Positions 32,701 to 42,332 of a DNA stretch of 64,000 nucleotides are shown here, in pieces. The notes under the pieces were generated by a model. That model was given only the letters and a program-made list of their open reading frames with translations, searched no databases and was not told where the DNA came from. The stretch comes from Bacillaceae bacterium UBA7792. GTDB lineage: Bacteria; Bacillota; Bacilli; Bacillales; Cytobacillaceae. Numbering within the stretch: position 1 is the stretch's first letter; every line of letters begins with the position of its first letter. A program made the translations under genes and the position numbers. The stretch spans positions 10,717 through 74,716 of the forward strand of contig DLCS01000268.1 of assembly GCA_002480735.1 (NCBI GenBank), read 5' to 3'.

Positions 32701-35283
32701 ATGGATTTGAATAAAATGACAGAGCGGCTTCAAACAGCCTTTATGGAGGCTCAATCGATTGCAACAAGGAATGAGCACCAGGAGGTCGATGAGGTTCACT
32801 TGTTCCTCTCATTAATGGAGCAAGAGGATAGCCTCATTGCTAGGATTGTGGGGCAATTAAATTTCTCTACAAAGAGCTTTTTCGAAGAACTGAACCGATT
32901 GTTGCAGAAAAAACCACGGGTAACAGGAAGCGGTGCTGAGCAGGGAAGACTCTATATTACGAATCAGCTGCAGCGTTTGTTAGTTGAGGCGGAAGGTGAG
33001 ATGAAGCTTTTTCACGACGAGTTTCTTTCGGTAGAGCATGTCTTGCTAGCTGCTGCAAAATTCAGACAGTCTAGCATCGGAGAAATCCTCTCTCAACGGC
33101 AAATCAGCTACGAAGCCTTATTACAGGTAATTAAAAGTATTAGGGGGAATCAGAGGGTGACGTCTCAAAATCCGGAAGCAACATATGATGCTTTGAAAAA
33201 ATATGGACGAGATTTAGTAGCAGAGGTAAGAGCGGGAAAGCTTGACCCAGTGATTGGCCGCGATGCAGAAATTCGCAACGTGATTCGCATCCTTTCCCGG
33301 AAGACCAAGAATAATCCAGTCTTAATTGGTGAGCCAGGAGTGGGGAAAACAGCCATTGTTGAAGGGCTCGCCCAAAGGATCGTCAGAAGGGATGTTCCTG
33401 AAGGGTTGAAGGATAAAACAATTTTCTCCCTCGATATGAGCTCTCTCATTGCGGGAGCAAAGTTCCGAGGTGAATTTGAGGAACGGCTAAAGGCAGTCTT
33501 GAACGAAATCAAGAAAAGCGAAGGGAAAATTCTGCTCTTTATTGATGAGCTTCACACCATAGTTGGTGCCGGAAAAACGGAAGGAGCAATGGATGCAGGG
33601 AATATGCTAAAGCCCATGCTGGCACGAGGAGAGCTCCACTGTATTGGGGCAACGACCCTTGATGAGCATCGCAAGTATATCGAGAAGGATCCTGCTTTGG
33701 AACGCCGCTTTCAACAGGTGCTTGTGCAAGAGCCAGATGTTGAGGATACGATTTCCATCTTACGTGGCCTAAAGGAAAGGTTTGAAATCCATCATGGGGT
33801 TAACATTCATGATCGAGCCCTGGTCACAGCAGCTGTCCTGTCAGATCGTTATATTTCGGATCGTTTCCTGCCTGACAAAGCGATCGATCTTGTTGATGAG
33901 GCTTGTGCGATGATCCGTACGGAGATTGATTCGATGCCAACGGAGTTAGATGAAGTAACACGACGTGTCATGCAGCTGGAAATCGAGGAGGCTGCTTTAC
34001 AGAAGGAAGAGGATGAGCAGAGCAAAGCAAGGCTTGAAGCCCTGCAAAAAGAGCTAGCGGATATGCGCGATAAAGCGAACACGATGAAGGCGAAATGGCA
34101 GGCAGAAAAGGAAAGCATTCATAAGGTTCAGGAAAAGCGGGAACTGCTGGAGAAACTTCGTCGCGAGCTAGAGGAAGCCGAAAATAACTATGATCTTAAT
34201 AAAGCGGCTGAGCTTCGCCATGGAAGAATTCCATCACTTGAAAAAGAACTAAAGGAATTAGAGGACGAGGTAAACAAACAGGCTGGTGAAAGATTGCTAA
34301 GGGAGGAGGTTACGGAGGAGGAGATTGCCAATATCGTCGCTAGATGGACAGGCATCCCTCTTGCCAAGCTGGTGGAAGGCGAAAGGGAGAAACTTCTGCG
34401 TCTGGAGAGCATTTTACAAGAAAGAGTCATCGGTCAGGACGAGGCGGTCGAATTAGTTGCTGATGCGGTCCTTCGAGCCCGAGCAGGAATCAAAGATCCA
34501 AACCGTCCCATTGGTTCCTTTATTTTCTTAGGTCCAACAGGAGTGGGAAAAACAGAACTGGCTAAGGCACTTTCCCAATCCCTGTTTGACAGTGAAGAGC
34601 AAATGATTCGAATTGATATGTCGGAATATATGGAAAAGCACTCTGTTTCAAGACTTGTCGGAGCCCCTCCTGGATATGTTGGGTATGAAGAAGGGGGACA
34701 ATTAACGGAGGCTGTACGGAGAAAACCCTATTCCGTGATTTTGCTTGATGAAATTGAGAAGGCTCATCCAGAGGTGTTCAACATCCTTCTGCAAATGCTT
34801 GATGATGGAAGAGTAACGGATTCGCAGGGGCGGATAGTCGATTTCAAGAACACCGTCATCATTATGACCTCCAATATTGGTTCCCATTTCTTATTAGAGG
34901 GACAAGGAGAAGATGTGAGGAACAATGTCATGGCCCAGCTTCGGAATCACTTCCGACCAGAATTTTTGAATCGTGTCGATGAAATCATCATGTTCAAGCC
35001 GTTAACCCTTGATGACATTAAGGGAATTGTCATGAAGCTTATTAATGAACTTCAGGCAAGATTGAGAGAACAGCAAATTCAACTTTGCATAACAGAAGAA
35101 GCAAAGGAATATATTGCAACAAACGGGTTCGATCCCGTATATGGTGCAAGACCATTGAAGAGATTTATTCAACGCCATGTAGAAACTATGCTTGCGAGAG
35201 ACATCATCGCAGGGAAAATTGGTGAAAATAGTTCTGTTCAGATCATTTTAGAGGACGATATAATCAAGCTTAGAAGCAAATAA
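32701..35283 (+). CDS. clpB: ATP-dependent disaggregase ClpB
   Basis: Hexameric AAA+ chaperone that rescues aggregated proteins with DnaK. The 860 residues have an N-terminal Clp repeat domain (1-145), NBD1 with Walker A GEPGVGKT (about 210), a middle coiled-coil domain (about 410-525, with a [21 protein letters not shown] stretch) that distinguishes ClpB from ClpC, and NBD2 with GPTGVGKT (about 611). It ends without a ClpP-binding IGF loop. ATG 32701 has AGGAGG upstream; earlier in-frame codons run through the promoter. B. subtilis lacks clpB, but other Bacillaceae have it near this position. Confidence 0.96.
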   Translation: MDLNKMTERLQTAFMEAQSIATRNEHQEVDEVHLFLSLMEQEDSLIARIVGQLNFSTKSFFEELNRLLQKKPRVTGSGAEQGRLYITNQLQRLLVEAEGEMKLFHDEFLSVEHVLLAAAKFRQSSIGEILSQRQISYEALLQVIKSIRGNQRVTSQNPEATYDALKKYGRDLVAEVRAGKLDPVIGRDAEIRNVIRILSRKTKNNPVLIGEPGVGKTAIVEGLAQRIVRRDVPEGLKDKTIFSLDMSSLIAGAKFRGEFEERLKAVLNEIKKSEGKILLFIDELHTIVGAGKTEGAMDAGNMLKPMLARGELHCIGATTLDEHRKYIEKDPALERRFQQVLVQEPDVEDTISILRGLKERFEIHHGVNIHDRALVTAAVLSDRYISDRFLPDKAIDLVDEACAMIRTEIDSMPTELDEVTRRVMQLEIEEAALQKEEDEQSKARLEALQKELADMRDKANTMKAKWQAEKESIHKVQEKRELLEKLRRELEEAENNYDLNKAAELRHGRIPSLEKELKELEDEVNKQAGERLLREEVTEEEIANIVARWTGIPLAKLVEGEREKLLRLESILQERVIGQDEAVELVADAVLRARAGIKDPNRPIGSFIFLGPTGVGKTELAKALSQSLFDSEEQMIRIDMSEYMEKHSVSRLVGAPPGYVGYEEGGQLTEAVRRKPYSVILLDEIEKAHPEVFNILLQMLDDGRVTDSQGRIVDFKNTVIIMTSNIGSHFLLEGQGEDVRNNVMAQLRNHFRPEFLNRVDEIIMFKPLTLDDIKGIVMKLINELQARLREQQIQLCITEEAKEYIATNGFDPVYGARPLKRFIQRHVETMLARDIIAGKIGENSSVQIILEDDIIKLRSK

Positions 35284-35298
35284 ACCCGATCAGAAACG

Positions 35299-35337
35299 AA
35301 AAAAAGTCATCCTAGCTATTTATAGGATGACTTTTTT
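35299..35337. terminator. Terminator clpB / yjzD
   Basis: AAAAAGTCATCCTA / TAGGATGACTTTTTT long stem with A and T flanks; bidirectional between convergent genes. Confidence 0.9.
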
Positions 35338-35350
35338 CACCAGCAGTACA

Positions 35351-35551
35351 TTACTGCAATCCTTCTTTTCCAGTCGGTTCATTTGGAATAATTGAAGATA
35401 CAATCAAAATAAGAATGGTAGCAATCACTGCCAAGATACATGCAGCTGTGAAATTATACTCCGTACCAATCATAGAACTTCCAACATAGGCTGACATTTG
35501 AATTAGAGCGAATGTCCAGAAAAAAGTCCAAAAGAATTTCACCGTATTCAC
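35351..35551 (-). CDS. yjzD: YjzD-like small membrane protein (DUF2929)
   Basis: 66-residue protein with two hydrophobic helices (FFWTFFWTFALIQMSAYVG and ILAVIATILILIVSSIIP). It matches the DUF2929/YjzD type in length, helix spacing and the central YNFTAA motif. Function unknown. It lies between yjzC/clpB and yjaU, the expected position, but is on the minus strand. Confidence 0.75.
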   Translation of the reverse strand: MNTVKFFWTFFWTFALIQMSAYVGSSMIGTEYNFTAACILAVIATILILIVSSIIPNEPTGKEGLQ

Positions 35552-35762
35552 CTCTTACTATTTAACATCCTTTTTATTCTAACATAGCGTTTACATTTGG
35601 AAAAGAGAAACTTATTAGATAAGCTTTTCTGGAGTTTTTTCCACAAAAGAAATCTATCACAAATAGGCGAACTCCCTTACCCTTTCTAGGAAACTTCATA
35701 CATTAATAGAAGATGTGCAAGTATTATCAATAAAGAGTTACAAAGCAAAAGGAGTTTTTACA

Positions 35763-36503
35763 ATGGAGAACCGAAACTTTAAACTGGATACCGAATGGAA
35801 TATGATTCATTATCCCGAAAAACCCACTGGTTTCGGTATCCTCATTATTGGTGATGAGAGAAATTTTGTCGATGAAAAAACGAGCTTCTGGTCGCAGAAC
35901 GAAGGAAAGCTTTCTCTTATTAATAGTCTAAAAAAGGCTGGCTATACAGTCTTTTACTCCAATTTATATGGAAAGAACTGGGGAAGCAGCAGGGCCGTCC
36001 ATCTAGCCAAAAGTTTATATGAATTTATTATTCGAACAGAAATCATCAATCAGAGAATTCATTTGTTGGCCGAAGGAATGGGGGCTTTAGTGGCACTCCA
36101 GCTCCTTAAGGAAATGAAGGGGAATATTCGCTCAGTCGTTCTAATTAATCCAGTGATGTCTTTGAGGCATCATTTAGAACAGGAGAAAGAGCATAAGTTT
36201 TTCTACAAGAAGCTTCTAAAAGAACTTTCGTCTTCTTATGAAGCAGAGAGTAATCAAATCATTGAAATCATTTGTCAAACCGAGAATGATTGGTCCAGTT
36301 TGCATTCGGATGTTCCAGTGAAAATTATCCATGTCCTCTCTGGAAATAGAGCTTATAAACAGTCTAATCTGTTAAAAGAGCTTTCAGTTAAATGGAGAAA
36401 TGAAGACTCACCAATTACAATTACCTATCTTATGCCAGAAAAGAAAGTCCAACTTGGTTATTATATTATAAACTTCCTTCGAGCTCATGAAGAAATTCTG
36501 TGA
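35763..36503 (+). CDS. yjaU: YjaU-like alpha/beta-hydrolase-fold protein lacking the nucleophile
   Basis: 246-residue protein with an alpha/beta-hydrolase layout (FGILIIGDE strand, RIHLLAEGMGALVALQLL elbow, VVLINPVMSL strand). At the nucleophile elbow, where active enzymes have G-x-S-x-G, this protein reads A-E-G-M-G (residues 103-107), so the catalytic serine is replaced by glycine. It is either non-catalytic or uses other residues. ATG 35763 has AAAAGGAG 8 nt upstream. The position between yjzD and yjaV fits yjaU; the gene name rests mainly on synteny. Confidence 0.6.
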   Translation: MENRNFKLDTEWNMIHYPEKPTGFGILIIGDERNFVDEKTSFWSQNEGKLSLINSLKKAGYTVFYSNLYGKNWGSSRAVHLAKSLYEFIIRTEIINQRIHLLAEGMGALVALQLLKEMKGNIRSVVLINPVMSLRHHLEQEKEHKFFYKKLLKELSSSYEAESNQIIEIICQTENDWSSLHSDVPVKIIHVLSGNRAYKQSNLLKELSVKWRNEDSPITITYLMPEKKVQLGYYIINFLRAHEEIL

Positions 36504-36595
36504 TGAAGGCTGTTCGTGCGGATCGTGTTTTTTATCCGATTATTTTTGTTCAATAGCGACATTGGTTGAGAAAGGATCTGTAATGAAATAATCAG

Positions 36596-36643
36596 GCCTC
36601 CCTTTGCATAGGATGAATTAGATCTTCTTATGCATGGGGAGGC
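36596..36643 (+). promoter_or_regulatory. Stem-loop holding the yjaV ribosome binding site
   Basis: 15-nt arms at 36596-36610 and 36629-36643, complementary at 13 of 15 positions. The 3' arm contains GGGGAGG, the Shine-Dalgarno of yjaV, and is followed by TTTTAT. It could sequester the site or act as a terminator/attenuator. Confidence 0.6.
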
Positions 36644-36649
36644 TTTTAT

Positions 36650-37225
36650 ATGATGGAGCGAGCGGTAATTATTGGTGTCTTTGAAAATTTTGGATTCCAG
36701 CTGTGCAACCGAATTCTTGAGACAGGACTGGAGGTGGATGGAATCCATCTAGAGCAAGGAAAAGATAAGTCTAAAGCGGAAGAAAGACGCTTATACATCG
36801 GAAGGAATGCAAATTTTTCAGAGTCGGAGATGAAGAATTTTGACCTCGAATTGTTAAAAAAAGAAGGGACTTTTCTTTTTATCGATTTATGCGAACAATT
36901 TAGGGATGCGGCGAAACCAGCTACAGAGCTCGAAGCTCTAAATAATATCATTGCAAATTTTCGTAGCAAGAAGGGAAAAGTAATCTTTCTCCTTCCAATT
37001 TCACTGCTAGTTAATACCCGCATTGAGCCCCATCCTTGGCTGGAGAAGGTATTCGATCTTCTTAGGCATAAGGAGATTCCTTTCAAGCTATTTTATTTTC
37101 CTTCTTCATCCTGGGAATTTGAAGTTGAAAATGAGTCAAGCATTAGGGAAAACGAAATTACCCAAGAATATATAAACGATTTAATTCATGCAGTGATGAA
37201 GCTAGCAGATGCAACACATGGATAA
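36650..37225 (+). CDS. yjaV: YjaV-like conserved protein
   Basis: 191-residue protein with an N-terminal Rossmann-like start (MERAVIIGVFENFGFQLCNRIL) and a central KGKVIFLLPISLLVNTRIEP strand, reminiscent of an NAD(P)-dependent sugar-nucleotide epimerase fold but without a complete GxxGxxG motif. Size and place fit YjaV of B. subtilis (188 residues). Function unknown. Start ATG 36650 is 6 nt after GGGGAGG, which lies in a stem-loop; ATG 36653 is an alternative. Confidence 0.7.
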   Translation: MMERAVIIGVFENFGFQLCNRILETGLEVDGIHLEQGKDKSKAEERRLYIGRNANFSESEMKNFDLELLKKEGTFLFIDLCEQFRDAAKPATELEALNNIIANFRSKKGKVIFLLPISLLVNTRIEPHPWLEKVFDLLRHKEIPFKLFYFPSSSWEFEVENESSIRENEITQEYINDLIHAVMKLADATHG

Positions 37226-37368
37226 ACCCAATGTGGCCGATACAAGTGGTCCTCTAAAAAAGGCTTTCAAATTTTCATAGGGAAATGTAGAATAGAAGAG
37301 AACTGTGTCAATCATAATGGGAAAAAAGTAAGATGCCTTTTGAATATTTTTGGAGAGGCGGAAAAGGA

Positions 37369-38334
37369 ATGAAAAAGCTCATAGTTCGTTTCGGTATAGT
37401 TCTTTTATGCCTTTTTACGCTGTCTGCTTGTGGACAACCTTTAAATACTGGGAAATTACAGAAAGTTGGATTGCTGGTTCCAGAGACAATAAATGATCAG
37501 GTGTGGGGGACAAAGGGTTATAAGGGCATGCTAAAAATCCAATCGCGCTTTGATGTAGATGTTTACTATAAAGAAGGTATGAACTCTCTTGCCGTTGTAG
37601 AGAGGGCAGTCAAAGAGTTTGAACAAAAGGGCGTAAATCTAATTTTGGGCCATGGTAATGAGTACGCCGAATATTTTAACCTTCTAGCCAAGGAATATCC
37701 AAAGATTCATTTTGTTTGTTTTAATGGAGATGCGGCTGAAAAAAACACAACGAGTCTAAACTTTGATGCCTATGCGATGGGTTTTTTTGGGGGGATGGTC
37801 GCAGGGCATATGACGAAGACAAACCGTGTTGGAATGATTGCCGCCTATGAATGGCAGCCGGAAATCGAAGGCTTTTATGAAGGAGCCCTTTATGAGAACG
37901 AGGATGTTAAGGTTGACATCCAGTATGTGTTGCATTGGGACGATGATAAAGGTGCATTAGCCATTTTTGAGGATATGCTTGCCGATGGTGTAGATGTTTT
38001 TTATCCAGCTGGAGATGGATATAATGTTCCAGTCATTGAGAAGGTCAAAGAAAATGGCCTATTTGCGATCGGATATATTTCTGACCAATCAGACCTAGGA
38101 GAATCGACAGTTCTTACAAGCACAATCCAGCATGTAGATACCCTTTATGAATTAGTTGCCGATGAATTTAATAGGGGGAGGCTGGAATCAGGAAATCTAA
38201 CCTTCGATTTTCAAGATGATGTGATTACGCTTGGCCAATTTAGTCCACTGGTTGACAAAGCATTTGAGAAAAAAATCAACGAACTCATTAATACATATAA
38301 GAAAGATGGAAAGCTCCCAATTAAGGGCAAATAA
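37369..38334 (+). CDS. med: BMP-family lipoprotein Med (transcriptional regulator of comK)
   Basis: 321-residue lipoprotein with signal peptide and lipobox LSAC (C21). The mature part is a periplasmic-binding-like BMP/basic membrane protein domain (VGLLVPETINDQVWGTKGYKGM, LILGHGNEYAEYF, FVCFNGDA, YPAGDGYNVPVIE). In B. subtilis Med stimulates comK expression; members elsewhere bind nucleosides. ATG 37369 with GGAGAGGCGG upstream gives the proper signal peptide; the frame 12 codons longer does not. In B. subtilis comZ follows med; here it does not. Confidence 0.88.
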   Translation: MKKLIVRFGIVLLCLFTLSACGQPLNTGKLQKVGLLVPETINDQVWGTKGYKGMLKIQSRFDVDVYYKEGMNSLAVVERAVKEFEQKGVNLILGHGNEYAEYFNLLAKEYPKIHFVCFNGDAAEKNTTSLNFDAYAMGFFGGMVAGHMTKTNRVGMIAAYEWQPEIEGFYEGALYENEDVKVDIQYVLHWDDDKGALAIFEDMLADGVDVFYPAGDGYNVPVIEKVKENGLFAIGYISDQSDLGESTVLTSTIQHVDTLYELVADEFNRGRLESGNLTFDFQDDVITLGQFSPLVDKAFEKKINELINTYKKDGKLPIKGK

Positions 38335-38338
38335 AACG

Positions 38339-38373
38339 AAAACTACCGTTCAGGATTGATTGGTAGTTTTTTT
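38339..38373. terminator. Terminator after med
   Basis: AAAACTACC / GGTAGTTTT stem followed by T residues; convergent with the next minus-strand gene, so probably bidirectional. Confidence 0.8.
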
Positions 38374-38384
38374 GATCAAGGAAA

Positions 38385-38720
38385 TCATTTTTTAGTAAAA
38401 AAAGCTCCTATGAAGGGCTTTGCCATTTTTAACAAAGGTTTTAATTCATTGGCAGAGGTCAATATTGTATCGACATGCTGCATGACTTCATCATAGTCAA
38501 CATTTTGCAGGACCCGATCCAATGAGAAATTCTTTGGTAGGGATTGAGCTTGTTTCTTTGGCGCGTGAGCTTGCACTCTTCCCCCCAATAACCAGTCCCA
38601 TTCTTTTTGTTCACTGCTTTCGTTCTTAGATGTAACATCCTGTCCCTTCTCCAAATTTCGTTGCTCACCAAACATAAATTTTGAGAAGGGATCAGAATGA
38701 ACTTGCTGTTTTTCCTCCAT
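38385..38720 (-). CDS. Unknown 111-aa protein
   Basis: I do not recognise a named family. The N-terminal half is polar and probably disordered (HSDPFSKFMFGEQRNLEKGQ). The C-terminal part is helical: VDYDEVMQHVDTILTSANEL, then KPLLKMAKPFIGAFFTKK. Such a tail resembles small YppG/YqfQ-type spore or coat-associated proteins of Bacillus, but this is only a likeness. ATG 38720 has GGGGTG upstream. It occupies the place where comZ would be expected, but on the opposite strand and unrelated in sequence. Confidence 0.65.
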   Translation of the reverse strand: MEEKQQVHSDPFSKFMFGEQRNLEKGQDVTSKNESSEQKEWDWLLGGRVQAHAPKKQAQSLPKNFSLDRVLQNVDYDEVMQHVDTILTSANELKPLLKMAKPFIGAFFTKK

Positions 38721-38870
38721 TTTTGTCACCCCACAATTTTCCACTTCCTGTTAATACAATCTATGCCTACATGAGGAAAAGGTATGGACACTAGTGGAAA
38801 TAATAATGGAATCCAGCCAATTATATTGACGTCTATGGACTAGTCTGATGATTGTTTTCAAGAAAAAAAG

Positions 38871-38920
38871 TTGCAGATACTGTGATCTGTTGCTAATATT
38901 ATTAGTACCAAGTCATAATA
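38871..38920 (+). promoter_or_regulatory. fabH promoter with FapR operator
   Basis: TTGCAG (38871-38876), 17 nt, TAATAT (38894-38899), then ATTAGTACCAAGTCATAATA at 38901-38920. It matches the FapR consensus (TTAGTACCTRGTCTTAAT-type) in TTAGTACC, GTC and TAAT. FapR would repress fatty-acid synthesis here until malonyl-CoA accumulates, as at B. subtilis fabHA-fabF. Confidence 0.85.
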
Positions 38921-38966
38921 ATTAGTAATAGAATGAAATAGATGAAAACTTAAAGGAGATGGATAT

Positions 38967-39899
38967 ATGAACGCAGGAGTTATCGGTATTGGTAGATATC
39001 TTCCCGAAAAGGTTGTCACAAACGCTGATTTAGAAAAAATGATGGATACATCTGATGAATGGATAAGAACAAGAACAGGAATTGAAGAAAGAAGAATTGC
39101 AGAGGATGGAATCGATACCTCTGAAATGGCCTATCGCGCTGCACAAAATGCGATTGCAAATGCAGGGATCACAGCGGAGGAAATTGGGCTTATTTTAGTA
39201 GCGACGGTGACACCGGATACACCTTTCCCATCCGTTTCTTGTATGATTCAGGAAAAATTAGGGGCAATGAATGCCGCCGCCATGGATATTAGTGCTGCAT
39301 GCGCTGGTTTCATGTATGGGATGGTGACCGCCAAGCATTTCATTGAAGGTGGTGCCTATAAGTATGTGTTGGTAGTAGGTGTGGAGAAATTATCGAAAAT
39401 TACGGATTGGGATGATCGCGGTACAGCCGTGCTGTTTGGAGATGGTGCTGGAGCCGTCATCATGGGTCAGGTATCTGATCATCGAGGAATCCTCGCATTT
39501 GAATTAGGTGCAGACGGAACAGGAGGAAAACACCTCTATCAGGACGAATATATTATTATGAATGGACGGGAGGTTTTTAAATTTGCCGTTCGTCAAATGG
39601 GTGAAAGCAGTGTCAATGTCTTGGAGAAAGCAGGCTTAACAAAGCAGGATGTCGATATGCTTATCCCTCACCAAGCCAATATCCGGATCATGGAAGCATC
39701 TAGACAAAGATTGGATCTGCCGCTTGAGAAGATGTCCAAAACCGTGCATAAATATGGAAATACATCAGCAGCCTCGATTCCTATTTCAATTGTTGAGGAG
39801 CTGGAGGCAGGAAGAATTAAGGATGATGATGTTCTTGTAATGGTTGGCTTCGGTGGAGGTTTAACCTGGGGGGCAATTGCCTTAAGATGGGGAAAATAA
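38967..39899 (+). CDS. fabH: Beta-ketoacyl-ACP synthase III FabH
   Basis: Starts fatty acid synthesis by condensing acyl-CoA (usually branched in Bacillaceae) with malonyl-ACP. The 310 residues carry the Cys-His-Asn triad: C112 in ISAACAGF, His in IPHQANIRI and Asn in GNTSAAS. AAAGGAG lies 8 nt before the ATG. It forms an operon with fabF (68-nt gap) under a FapR box. Confidence 0.96.
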   Translation: MNAGVIGIGRYLPEKVVTNADLEKMMDTSDEWIRTRTGIEERRIAEDGIDTSEMAYRAAQNAIANAGITAEEIGLILVATVTPDTPFPSVSCMIQEKLGAMNAAAMDISAACAGFMYGMVTAKHFIEGGAYKYVLVVGVEKLSKITDWDDRGTAVLFGDGAGAVIMGQVSDHRGILAFELGADGTGGKHLYQDEYIIMNGREVFKFAVRQMGESSVNVLEKAGLTKQDVDMLIPHQANIRIMEASRQRLDLPLEKMSKTVHKYGNTSAASIPISIVEELEAGRIKDDDVLVMVGFGGGLTWGAIALRWGK

Positions 39900-39967
39900 G
39901 TAGCTATTTTCCAAAGGCATTGTTGTTTTTTGAAGTATGGGATTTCTAAAGTTAGGAGTTGGGTAAG

Positions 39968-41206
39968 ATGACAAAGCGAAGAGTTGTTGTAACAGGAGTC
40001 GGTGCGGTTACACCACTTGGAAAAGATATTGAAACGACCTGGAAAAGTATTAAAGAAGGGGTTTCGGGAGTCGGTTTTTTAACGAGGCTAAATCCTGATG
40101 ACTATCCAGTAAAAGTAGTTGCAGAAGTAAAGGATTTTAATGTTGAAGATTTTATTGACAAGAAAGATGCTAGAAAAATGGACCGCTTCACCCATTATGC
40201 CGTAGCTGCTTCCTTGATGGCGGTAAAGGATGCAGCCTTGCAGATTACAGAAGAGAATTCGCATCGGGTAGGCGTATGGATAGGTTCTGGAATTGGCGGG
40301 ATGGAAACCTTTGAAAACCAATTTGAGACCTTTCTCAATAAGGGCTATCGCCGCGTAAGTCCATTTTTTGTCCCGATGATGATACCCGATATGGCGACAG
40401 GCCAGGTATCGATTACATTAGGGGCAAGGGGATTTAATTCCTGTACCGTAACGGCATGTGCAACGGGCACCAATTCAATTGGTGATGCATTTAAAGTGAT
40501 TCAACGTGGCGACGCCGATGCGATGATTACAGGAGGTACGGAAGCCCCGATTTCAAAAATGTCGATGGCGGGCTTTTGTGCAAATAAAGCACTTTCGACG
40601 AATCCGAATCCAGAGAAGGCGAGCCGTCCATTTGACTTAAATCGAGACGGATTTGTCATGGGTGAAGGGGCAGGAATTGTTGTCTTAGAGGAGCTTGAGC
40701 ATGCACTTGCTAGAGGAGCAAAAATTTATGCGGAAATCGTCGGTTATGGGGCCACGGGAGATGCCTACCATATCACAGCACCGGCCCCTGGAGGAGAAGG
40801 TGGAGCCCGTGCCATGAAGATGGCCATTGCGGATGCTGGCCTAAAGCCAGAAGATATTGCGTATATCAATGCTCATGGGACCAGCACGGACTATAATGAC
40901 AAATATGAAACCATGGCGATCAAGGAAGTGTTCGGGGATCATGCCTACAAGCTTGCTGTCAGCTCAACTAAATCAATGACCGGCCATTTGCTTGGTGCTG
41001 CCGGGGGAATTGAAGCGATCTTTACCGTGCTAGCGATGAAGGAATCGATATTACCACCAACGATTAATTATGAAACACCTGATCCAGAATGTGATCTTGA
41101 CTATGTACCGAACAAAGCAAGACAGCAGGAAATTAAGACGGCTATAAGCAACTCCTTAGGCTTTGGTGGACATAATGCGACCATCGCATTCCGAAAATAT
41201 GAATGA
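39968..41206 (+). CDS. fabF: Beta-ketoacyl-ACP synthase II FabF
   Basis: Elongating condensing enzyme of fatty acid synthesis, 412 residues. The catalytic cysteine is C164 in [10 protein letters not shown], with the two histidines in [11 protein letters not shown] and [17 protein letters not shown] 39968 has AGGAG 9 nt upstream; a TTG three codons earlier is unnecessary. The product starts [18 protein letters not shown] as in other Bacillus FabF. Confidence 0.96.
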   Translation: MTKRRVVVTGVGAVTPLGKDIETTWKSIKEGVSGVGFLTRLNPDDYPVKVVAEVKDFNVEDFIDKKDARKMDRFTHYAVAASLMAVKDAALQITEENSHRVGVWIGSGIGGMETFENQFETFLNKGYRRVSPFFVPMMIPDMATGQVSITLGARGFNSCTVTACATGTNSIGDAFKVIQRGDADAMITGGTEAPISKMSMAGFCANKALSTNPNPEKASRPFDLNRDGFVMGEGAGIVVLEELEHALARGAKIYAEIVGYGATGDAYHITAPAPGGEGGARAMKMAIADAGLKPEDIAYINAHGTSTDYNDKYETMAIKEVFGDHAYKLAVSSTKSMTGHLLGAAGGIEAIFTVLAMKESILPPTINYETPDPECDLDYVPNKARQQEIKTAISNSLGFGGHNATIAFRKYE

Positions 41207-41210
41207 CTGT

Positions 41211-41239
41211 AAAGAACAGGGCCACCTGTTCTTTTTTTG
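41211..41239 (+). terminator. Terminator after fabF
   Basis: AAAGAACAGG / CCTGTTCTTT with GCCA loop and T-run. Confidence 0.88.
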
Positions 41240-41285
41240 CTTGCTAACACACTACTTCTGTTATCTCATCATAGAATGAAAAAAA

Positions 41286-42053
41286 ATGGAGGTCGAACAT
41301 TTTGGGGTAATTCGTACGGATGAATGGCTGGAAGAGGATTTTAAAGATCCAAAGAAAATATGTGGGCGTATTTCTGGTGATGCGAGCCGTTTCTATTCTT
41401 ATTTACAACAATTCGGCATGTATAAGCCCAATTTGAGAAGCTGGAGCTGCTTTCAGCAGCTGAAGAAGGAAATGGTTTGGGAGCAGGTGGCACAGCTCCA
41501 TGAAAAATATCAGAAGAAATGGAACGGACCAGACGTGGATATTTATATATTCCCGATTAGCAGTGGGAGCTTTCTAATGGGAACCTCACAGCAAAAAGGG
41601 GGTGTTTCCTTTAAAGGTAAATTATTTCTATTTTTGTCTCCCTTCGAGGATAAGAATGAATTAGAGGCACTGTTTATTCATGAGTATCACCATGTTTGTC
41701 GGATTCATAAGCAGAAAAAGGACATAAAGGAATTCTCCTTGCTGGATTCTATCGTATTAGAGGGGCTAGCTGAACATGCTGTAGAGTATTATTGCGGAAG
41801 TAAGTATAAGGCAGCTTGGTGTGATTCCTATTCAGAGGAGGAATTAAAAAAGTACTGGAAGAAGCTGAAGAAAGAAACTCGTCAGATTAAAAGAGAGAAT
41901 CCTCTTCATGATCGAATTCTTTTTGGACGAGGAGGATATCCAAGATTATTGGGTTATGCCCTAGGTTACTATATTACGAAAGACAATTCAGAAAATAGAA
42001 ACTTTTCCAGAAAAATAAATTTTTATTCGACGTCCGAAAATTTCATAAATTGA
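41286..42053 (+). CDS. yjaZ: YjaZ-like putative zinc protease (DUF2268)
   Basis: 255-residue DUF2268 protein. The zinc-protease-like motif HEYHH sits in the middle (ALFIHEYHHVCRIHKQKK), with a downstream glutamate in LEGLAEHAVEYY that would be the third ligand. Function unknown. The start is uncertain: ATG 41286 has no upstream Shine-Dalgarno, while a perfect GGAGG lies inside codons 1-3, pointing to a start near GVIRTDEW, where no in-frame start codon exists. The C-terminus is short and Asn/Ser rich. Confidence 0.8.
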   Translation: MEVEHFGVIRTDEWLEEDFKDPKKICGRISGDASRFYSYLQQFGMYKPNLRSWSCFQQLKKEMVWEQVAQLHEKYQKKWNGPDVDIYIFPISSGSFLMGTSQQKGGVSFKGKLFLFLSPFEDKNELEALFIHEYHHVCRIHKQKKDIKEFSLLDSIVLEGLAEHAVEYYCGSKYKAAWCDSYSEEELKKYWKKLKKETRQIKRENPLHDRILFGRGGYPRLLGYALGYYITKDNSENRNFSRKINFYSTSENFIN

Positions 42054-42080
42054 AACAATATTATATGTGAATTTTCCTTG

Positions 42081-42115
42081 AAAAAGCCTGCTATTAAAGG
42101 CTTTTTGCTTTTTTT
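42081..42115 (+). terminator. Terminator after yjaZ
   Basis: AAAAAGCCT / AGGCTTTTT stem, then GC and a long T-run. Confidence 0.85.
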
Positions 42116-42149
42116 AAAAAAGGGAATTTTATTAACTATTAAAAATATC

Positions 42150-42178
42150 TTGCTATTTTAATAAAATTGTAATAATAT
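42150..42178 (+). promoter_or_regulatory. Probable SigA promoter of the app operon
   Basis: TTGCTA (42150-42155), 17 nt, TAATAT (42173-42178). It leaves a leader of about 150 nt before appD in which I see no further defined element. Confidence 0.5.
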
Positions 42179-42332
42179 TTTAATCATCCAATCGAATTAA
42201 CTGAATAATTCAAATAACTTAAATTTAATAAGAAAACAAGCCTTCAAGTTATATTCTCTCAGTGTTGAATCAGCATAAAAGGATTCAGTGCATGTATGAG
42301 ATTCACGCTCCGGAGGGGTTAGGAGGATTACT

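Noticed and set aside
36646-37086. 146-codon frame antisense to yjaV
   Set aside because: Shadow of the plus-strand gene; starts without a site and has biased composition.
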